Made by a program: the position numbers and the translations under genes
NCBI GenBank assembly: GCA_947167725.1
Contig: CAMVJF010000016.1
Coordinates: 1-16,698 of the forward strand
Direction: 5' to 3'
Length of the DNA stretch: 16,698 bases
Origin: an uncultured Clostridia bacterium
GTDB lineage: Bacteria; Bacillota; Clostridia; Oscillospirales; Oscillospiraceae
The notes under the pieces: model-generated
Seen by the model: the letters and a program-made list of their open reading frames with translations, nothing else
What the model was told of the DNA's origin: nothing
Databases searched by the model: none
In this document: positions 12,525-16,698 of the stretch, in pieces
How positions within the stretch are numbered: the stretch's first letter is position 1
How the letters are laid out: each line of letters starts with the position of its first letter

Positions 12525-13412
12525 TTACCTGTATTCAAAGCCGCTGGGCTCGCCGATCGGGCTGTCCAGCATCTCGGGATGCGCGAAAATGTGGCGAACA
12601 AGCTTGAGCGAGCGGGCAAAATAGAAGCCGTCCGCGATGCGCTCGTCGAGCGTGGCGCAGAAATCCACCACGTCGCGGATCTGCTTCGTGCCGTCGGGCA
12701 TGACGATCTCTTCCTTGTGCAGCGTGCCGATCGTCACCATGAAGCTGTTCGTCCCGTAGTTGTTCAGATGATGGTAGACCGAGGGGCATTTGATACTGCC
12801 GAGGTTGCTGAGGAAGACCGAGGTGAAGTTCGGATCGCCGACGGTCAGCGACGCGGGCACGAGGCCCCAGAAATCGAGCCAGCGGATGCAGCGCACGAAG
12901 AACATCAGAAACAGGCGCGGCAGCTTCTTGAGCACGTCCATCGTCGCGTCGATGCCGCCGTCCGCGGTCGCGCTCCTGCGCATCTCGGTCGTGTCGCCCA
13001 CGATCTTTCTGCTGATCGAGTCGAGCGTATCCTCCTCCGTGGGCTTGAGCACCATGAGCGATTCCTCCGCGCCGTCGGCAAAACGGCGCTTGGCCACGAA
13101 GCCGAGCGAGATCTCATAACGCTCATAGGTGCGGCGGCCCTGGATGAAGCGGTTGAGGAAGGGCCGCTCGTGGACCATCTTGCTCACCGCAAGGAGGATG
13201 CAGTGGAACAGGGTCGTTTTGTACTCGGGATGGGACGCGTTTTTCTTTTCGAGGTACGGAAGCAGCTCCGTCACGTCGATCTTGTCCTGCAGACAGACTT
13301 CGCAATCGGTGCGGTTCGGCATCAGGTTGGACATGATGCACTGCAGACCGGTCACTTCTCTGACCCAGCGTCCGTCCCGGCGGTCTCCGCGTCTTCTCTT
13401 TCTCTCGGCCAT
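12525..13412 (-). CDS. E2-like (2-oxoacid dehydrogenase/CAT fold) acyltransferase, catalytic His replaced
   Basis: A 295-residue protein resembling the catalytic domain of dihydrolipoamide acyltransferases and chloramphenicol acetyltransferase. The N-terminus is basic, with no lipoyl or E3-binding domain. Family-like segments are FHCILLAVSKMVHERPFLNRF, FTSVFLSNLGSIKCPSVYHH and, near the end, CATLDERIADGFYFARSLKL. In active E2 enzymes the last motif is DHRxxDG with a catalytic His; here it is DERIADG, so the His is Glu while the Asp-Gly is kept. It may use another residue, bind without catalysis, or belong to a subfamily with this change. I chose the ATG at 13412, with AAGGAG eight bases upstream, over 13430, which has no ribosome site. 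It is first in an operon with the acyl-CoA synthetase. I found no convincing promoter in the divergent gap 13413-13602. Confidence 0.82.
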   Translation of the reverse strand: MAERKRRRGDRRDGRWVREVTGLQCIMSNLMPNRTDCEVCLQDKIDVTELLPYLEKKNASHPEYKTTLFHCILLAVSKMVHERPFLNRFIQGRRTYERYEISLGFVAKRRFADGAEESLMVLKPTEEDTLDSISRKIVGDTTEMRRSATADGGIDATMDVLKKLPRLFLMFFVRCIRWLDFWGLVPASLTVGDPNFTSVFLSNLGSIKCPSVYHHLNNYGTNSFMVTIGTLHKEEIVMPDGTKQIRDVVDFCATLDERIADGFYFARSLKLVRHIFAHPEMLDSPIGEPSGFEYR

Positions 13413-13549
13413 ATCAGGCGCTCCTTCCATAAAACTTAAAATTTTTTGTATATCGCTTTACACTATACACCTTTCTTTTTCCAATGGGAAGAGCAAATTT
13501 CCCAATCGGCATTTTTTTCGATCTTTTGCGACGCGGAAAACCGAGGCGC

Positions 13550-13578
13550 TTGCCATCCCGGGGCCGGATGCGTATAAT
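13550..13578 (+). promoter_or_regulatory. Sigma-A promoter of the THEP1-type gene
   Basis: -35 TTGCCA (13550-13555), 17-bp spacer, -10 TATAAT (13573-13578). Start predicted near 13585, leaving a leader of about 18 nt that contains an AGGAAGG ribosome site. Confidence 0.82.
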
Positions 13579-13602
13579 AGAGGCGGAAAGGAAGGATGCA
13601 CG

Positions 13603-14187
13603 ATGCAGCGTCGTTTATTCTTATGCGGCCCCTCCGGCTGCGGTAAATCCGCGATGATCCGCGCAGCGCTCGCCGAATCGCTCGCCGGCGCGGGAGGCTT
13701 CGTTACCGAGCGCGTCAGCACGCCGGGAGGAAAGCTTCTCGGCTTTGATCTGCTCCCCTCCGCCGCCGCCGGCGGGATCGAAGGCTTTGAGGGCGCGCGT
13801 TTTCTCGATTATTCGTGCGACCCGCCGAAGAAGGACAACGAGGTGTTCCGTCTCGAGGCCGTGCGGCTGCTGCAGGAGGCGGAATACTATCCCTACGTTC
13901 TGCTCGACGAGATCGGCGGCTATGAACTGGTGATCCCGCAGTTTCGCGCGGCGCTTGCGGATTTCCTCTCATCCTCCGTCCCGTGCATCGGCGTGATCAA
14001 GGACCTCGCAGGCGTCTATGAACAGCAACGGCACTTCGGACTGGGCGAGCGCTTTCCCGCGCTTGCGCTGAAGCTGCGTGAGGCGCTGGAGCGCGACGGC
14101 GATACGCTTGTCCTCGACACGAGCGGCCGCGGCGACGAGCATGCGGCGGCGCTTGTCCGGCGCTGGGCGGAGAGCTATGCATTCTGA
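13603..14187 (+). CDS. THEP1-type nucleoside-triphosphatase
   Basis: A 194-residue P-loop NTPase of the THEP1 family (NTPase_1). The Walker A is GPSGCGKS (residues 9-16) and the Walker B VLLDEIGGYEL (99-109), whose DEIG is characteristic of this family. Members hydrolyse a range of NTPs; their cellular role is unknown, with RNA or nucleotide metabolism suggested for relatives. I chose the ATG at 13603 because the P-loop must lie at the N-terminus and AGGAAGG precedes it; the open frame reaching back to 13129 runs antisense through the E2-like gene. It has its own promoter and is divergent from the acyltransferase operon. Confidence 0.88.
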   Translation: MQRRLFLCGPSGCGKSAMIRAALAESLAGAGGFVTERVSTPGGKLLGFDLLPSAAAGGIEGFEGARFLDYSCDPPKKDNEVFRLEAVRLLQEAEYYPYVLLDEIGGYELVIPQFRAALADFLSSSVPCIGVIKDLAGVYEQQRHFGLGERFPALALKLREALERDGDTLVLDTSGRGDEHAAALVRRWAESYAF

Positions 14188-14193
14188 AAGCTC

Positions 14194-14222
14194 TTGCGGT
14201 TTTGCTCGATTTGCGATAGAAT
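14194..14222 (+). promoter_or_regulatory. Promoter of the csoR-type gene
   Basis: -35 TTGCGG (14194-14199), 17-bp spacer, -10 TAGAAT (14217-14222), in the 66-bp gap after the THEP1 gene. CsoR proteins usually bind GC-rich repeats over their own promoter; I see no clear operator here. Confidence 0.7.
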
Positions 14223-14253
14223 ATAGTATCAAACATCAGCGGAGGCCCAGATC

Positions 14254-14601
14254 ATGAGCGAAGAAGTCTATTATCACGACCACGGCGACGGCGTCGTCCA
14301 CAGCCATCCTCTTGATGGCGAGCACGGTCACAGCCACGCGCACGGCCACGTCCATACGGAAACCAAGGCTGTGCTCAACCGTCTTTCCCGCGCCATCGGA
14401 CATCTGGAGTCCGTCAAGCGCATGGTGGAGAGCGGGCGCGACTGCACGGAGGTCCTCGTCCAGATCGCCGCGGTGCGCTCCGCGCTCAGCAGCACCGCCA
14501 AGGTCATCCTCAAGGACCATCTGGAGCACTGCGTGGCCGACTGCAGTTCGGACTCCGAGCAGCTTCAGGCGCTCAACGAGGCCATCGATAAGTTCATGTA
14601 A
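14254..14601 (+). CDS. csoR: CsoR/FrmR-family metal-sensing repressor with a His-rich N-terminus
   Basis: A 115-residue four-helix-bundle repressor (DUF156). The domain from about 38 on shows LNRLSRAIGHLESVKRMVESGRDC and the second helix. The ligand pattern Cys64, His89 (+25), Cys93 (+29) matches the C-H-C Cu(I) site of CsoR exactly, so copper sensing is the best reading; FrmR or RcnR types would differ. The first 34 residues are unusual: ten histidines, many as His-X-His, in an extension likely to bind extra metal. The ATG at 14254 has GGAGG eight bases upstream. No copper ATPase or chaperone gene is adjacent, so its targets lie elsewhere. It may read through into the lipoprotein gene 38 bases downstream. 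Confidence 0.9.
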   Translation: MSEEVYYHDHGDGVVHSHPLDGEHGHSHAHGHVHTETKAVLNRLSRAIGHLESVKRMVESGRDCTEVLVQIAAVRSALSSTAKVILKDHLEHCVADCSSDSEQLQALNEAIDKFM

Positions 14602-14639
14602 GCGCATATCATATTTAATTTTGATCTGGAGGAAAACAA

Positions 14640-15437
14640 ATGAAAAAGATTATCAGCATTCTTCTGCTGGCTGCGATGCTGCTGACGCTGGCGGCCTGCG
14701 GCGCGAAACCCGCGGAACCGAAGACCTCGTCCGCGCTTGACAAGGACATCTCCCCGGCGCAGGCGGAAGAGCCTGTGAAGGAGCAGGAAGCCGAGCCCGA
14801 ACAGGCGGCTGAACCCCAGCAGGAAGCCGAGCCCCGGCAGGAGCCTGCGTCCGAACCGGAAGCCGAGAGCGCCGAAGAAGAAAAGATCGACGCGCAGGAC
14901 ATGGTCGGCGAGAAGGACGCGACCAGCTATGCCAACAAGGGCCTTGGCATTCGGGTATCTGTCCCCGCCACCTGGCAGGTCCTCAGCGACGAGCAGACCG
15001 CTCAGTTGATGGGCCAGCTGGCTGAGAACGTCGACAGCGAGTCGCTGGCCGAAGCGCTGAGCACCGCCGGTTCGATGTGTGACATGTACGCCGTCGCGCT
15101 CGACGGGGGCGGCGACAACGTGAACATCACGATTGAGGATCTCGGCATCCTCTACGGCATCGCACTCGACGAAGAGAAGTATCTGGAGATCGGTCTGAAG
15201 AATCTCGAGGGAAGTCTCGGCCAGATGGGAATCACAAACATCCGGGTCGAAAAGGAAACCTTCCCCTTTGCCGGCGGCGATCGCTTCTCCGCTTTGATTA
15301 AGGCCGATTTCAACGGGAAGCCGATGTATGAGCGAATGGTCCTCCTGAAGGTCGGCAGATACATGGGCCTCGTCACCTCCTTCTCCTTTGACGAGGGGCG
15401 CATGAACGATATCCTCAACTGCTTTGAGGCGTATTGA
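14640..15437 (+). CDS. Putative lipoprotein with a Glu/Pro-rich spacer
   Basis: A 265-residue exported protein. The signal peptide is a type II one: MKK, a hydrophobic core, and the lipobox LAAC with the lipidated cysteine at residue 20. About residues 24-82 are a low-complexity Glu/Pro/Ala/Gln spacer, probably crossing the cell wall. The C-terminal domain (about 95-265) starts with YANKGLGIRVSVPATWQV, a pattern common in clostridial lipoproteins where a short-lived strand-turn opens an alpha/beta domain, and ends FSFDEGRMNDILNCFEAY. I do not recognise a specific function. The ATG at 14640 has GGAGG upstream. It lies just after csoR and is followed by a hairpin terminator. Confidence 0.87.
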   Translation: MKKIISILLLAAMLLTLAACGAKPAEPKTSSALDKDISPAQAEEPVKEQEAEPEQAAEPQQEAEPRQEPASEPEAESAEEEKIDAQDMVGEKDATSYANKGLGIRVSVPATWQVLSDEQTAQLMGQLAENVDSESLAEALSTAGSMCDMYAVALDGGGDNVNITIEDLGILYGIALDEEKYLEIGLKNLEGSLGQMGITNIRVEKETFPFAGGDRFSALIKADFNGKPMYERMVLLKVGRYMGLVTSFSFDEGRMNDILNCFEAY

Positions 15438-15455
15438 TCGGATAATAATCTCGTA

Positions 15456-15487
15456 AAGAGCTGCCGCGTTGCTTTGCGGCAGCTCTT
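15456..15487 (+). terminator. Terminator of the lipoprotein gene
   Basis: A perfect 12-bp stem (AAGAGCTGCCGC 15456-15467, GCGGCAGCTCTT 15476-15487) with an 8-nt loop, 18 bases after the stop. The U tract is poor (CTTATTGT), so it may be moderate in strength or act for both directions. Confidence 0.75.
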
Positions 15488-15552
15488 ATTGTGACCGATA
15501 AATCTGCACATTGCAGTTAACATAATATTTACCTGTCCGGACCGAATACGAA

Positions 15553-15585
15553 AAGGACTGCCGCAGCGACGCTGCGGCAGTCCTT
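15553..15585 (-). terminator. Terminator of ftsZ
   Basis: A 15-bp perfect stem (15553-15567 with 15571-15585) around a GAC loop, 21 bases after the ftsZ stop. On the minus strand it leads into TTTTCG. With the hairpin at 15456 it forms the convergent end of the lipoprotein and ftsZ units. Confidence 0.85.
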
Positions 15586-15606
15586 ATTTATTTGTTCTGT
15601 TCGATC

Positions 15607-16698
<1,092 letters not shown>

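Noticed and set aside
11055..13439. A 794-codon plus-strand open frame
   Set aside because: It is antisense to the acyl-CoA synthetase and acyltransferase genes, which have intact motifs and ribosome sites; its own product is low-complexity Asp/Arg/His/Leu typical of GC-rich antisense frames.

Overview
The window reads as a chromosomal segment of a GC-rich, endospore-forming Clostridia (Firmicutes), most likely from the Oscillospiraceae/Ruminococcaceae side. Pointers are the rimP-nusA-ylxR-ylxQ-infB operon, a split sporulation sigma factor gene (sigK), strong Shine-Dalgarno sequences and ftsZ. The species assignment is inference; no marker here fixes it.

Layout. 1-3407 (minus strand): rimP, nusA, ylxR, ylxQ and the 5' two-thirds of an infB cut by the window edge. 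The operon has its own sigma-A promoter and a terminator-like hairpin in the leader, a likely attenuation point. 3436-4873 (minus): a membrane-anchored VanY-type D,D-carboxypeptidase and AroQ dehydroquinase, each with its own promoter. 4870-10674: sigK cut into a 3' piece (4870-4940) and a 5' piece (10049-10674) by a 5,112-bp intervening element. 10773-13412 (minus): an acyl-CoA synthetase and an E2-like acyltransferase with an altered catalytic motif. 13603-15437 (plus): a THEP1-type NTPase, a CsoR-type copper repressor with a His-rich N-terminus, and a lipoprotein. 15607-16698 (minus): ftsZ, missing its first codons at the window edge.

The main result is the sigK-intervening ('skin'-like) element. 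The two sigK pieces share a TAGC core (plus strand) at 4937-4940 and 10049-10052. Joining them there restores an uninterrupted 230-codon pro-SigK. The element carries a large serine recombinase whose stop codon lies next to one junction, as expected for a SpoIVCA-type enzyme that excises the element in the mother cell. At about 5.1 kb it is far smaller than the elements known from Bacillus subtilis (about 48 kb) and Clostridioides difficile (about 15 kb). It splits the gene very late, in the recognition helix of region 4.2.

The element is a mosaic. On the minus strand it has the recombinase, a 45-codon gene upstream of it that is a candidate directionality factor, and an HNH nuclease with three homing-endonuclease-associated repeats. 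Next is an 806-bp cassette bounded by perfect 34-bp inverted repeats and holding a Phd/YefM-RelE/ParE toxin-antitoxin pair under a perfect consensus promoter. On the plus strand is an AT-rich two-gene unit of unknown function (a two-helix membrane protein and a soluble, probably beta-rich protein) with its own promoter and terminator. A 17-bp palindrome occurs twice, upstream of the small recombinase-associated gene and upstream of the toxin-antitoxin promoter. My working model is a minimal, addiction-stabilised developmental element with its own accessory genes.
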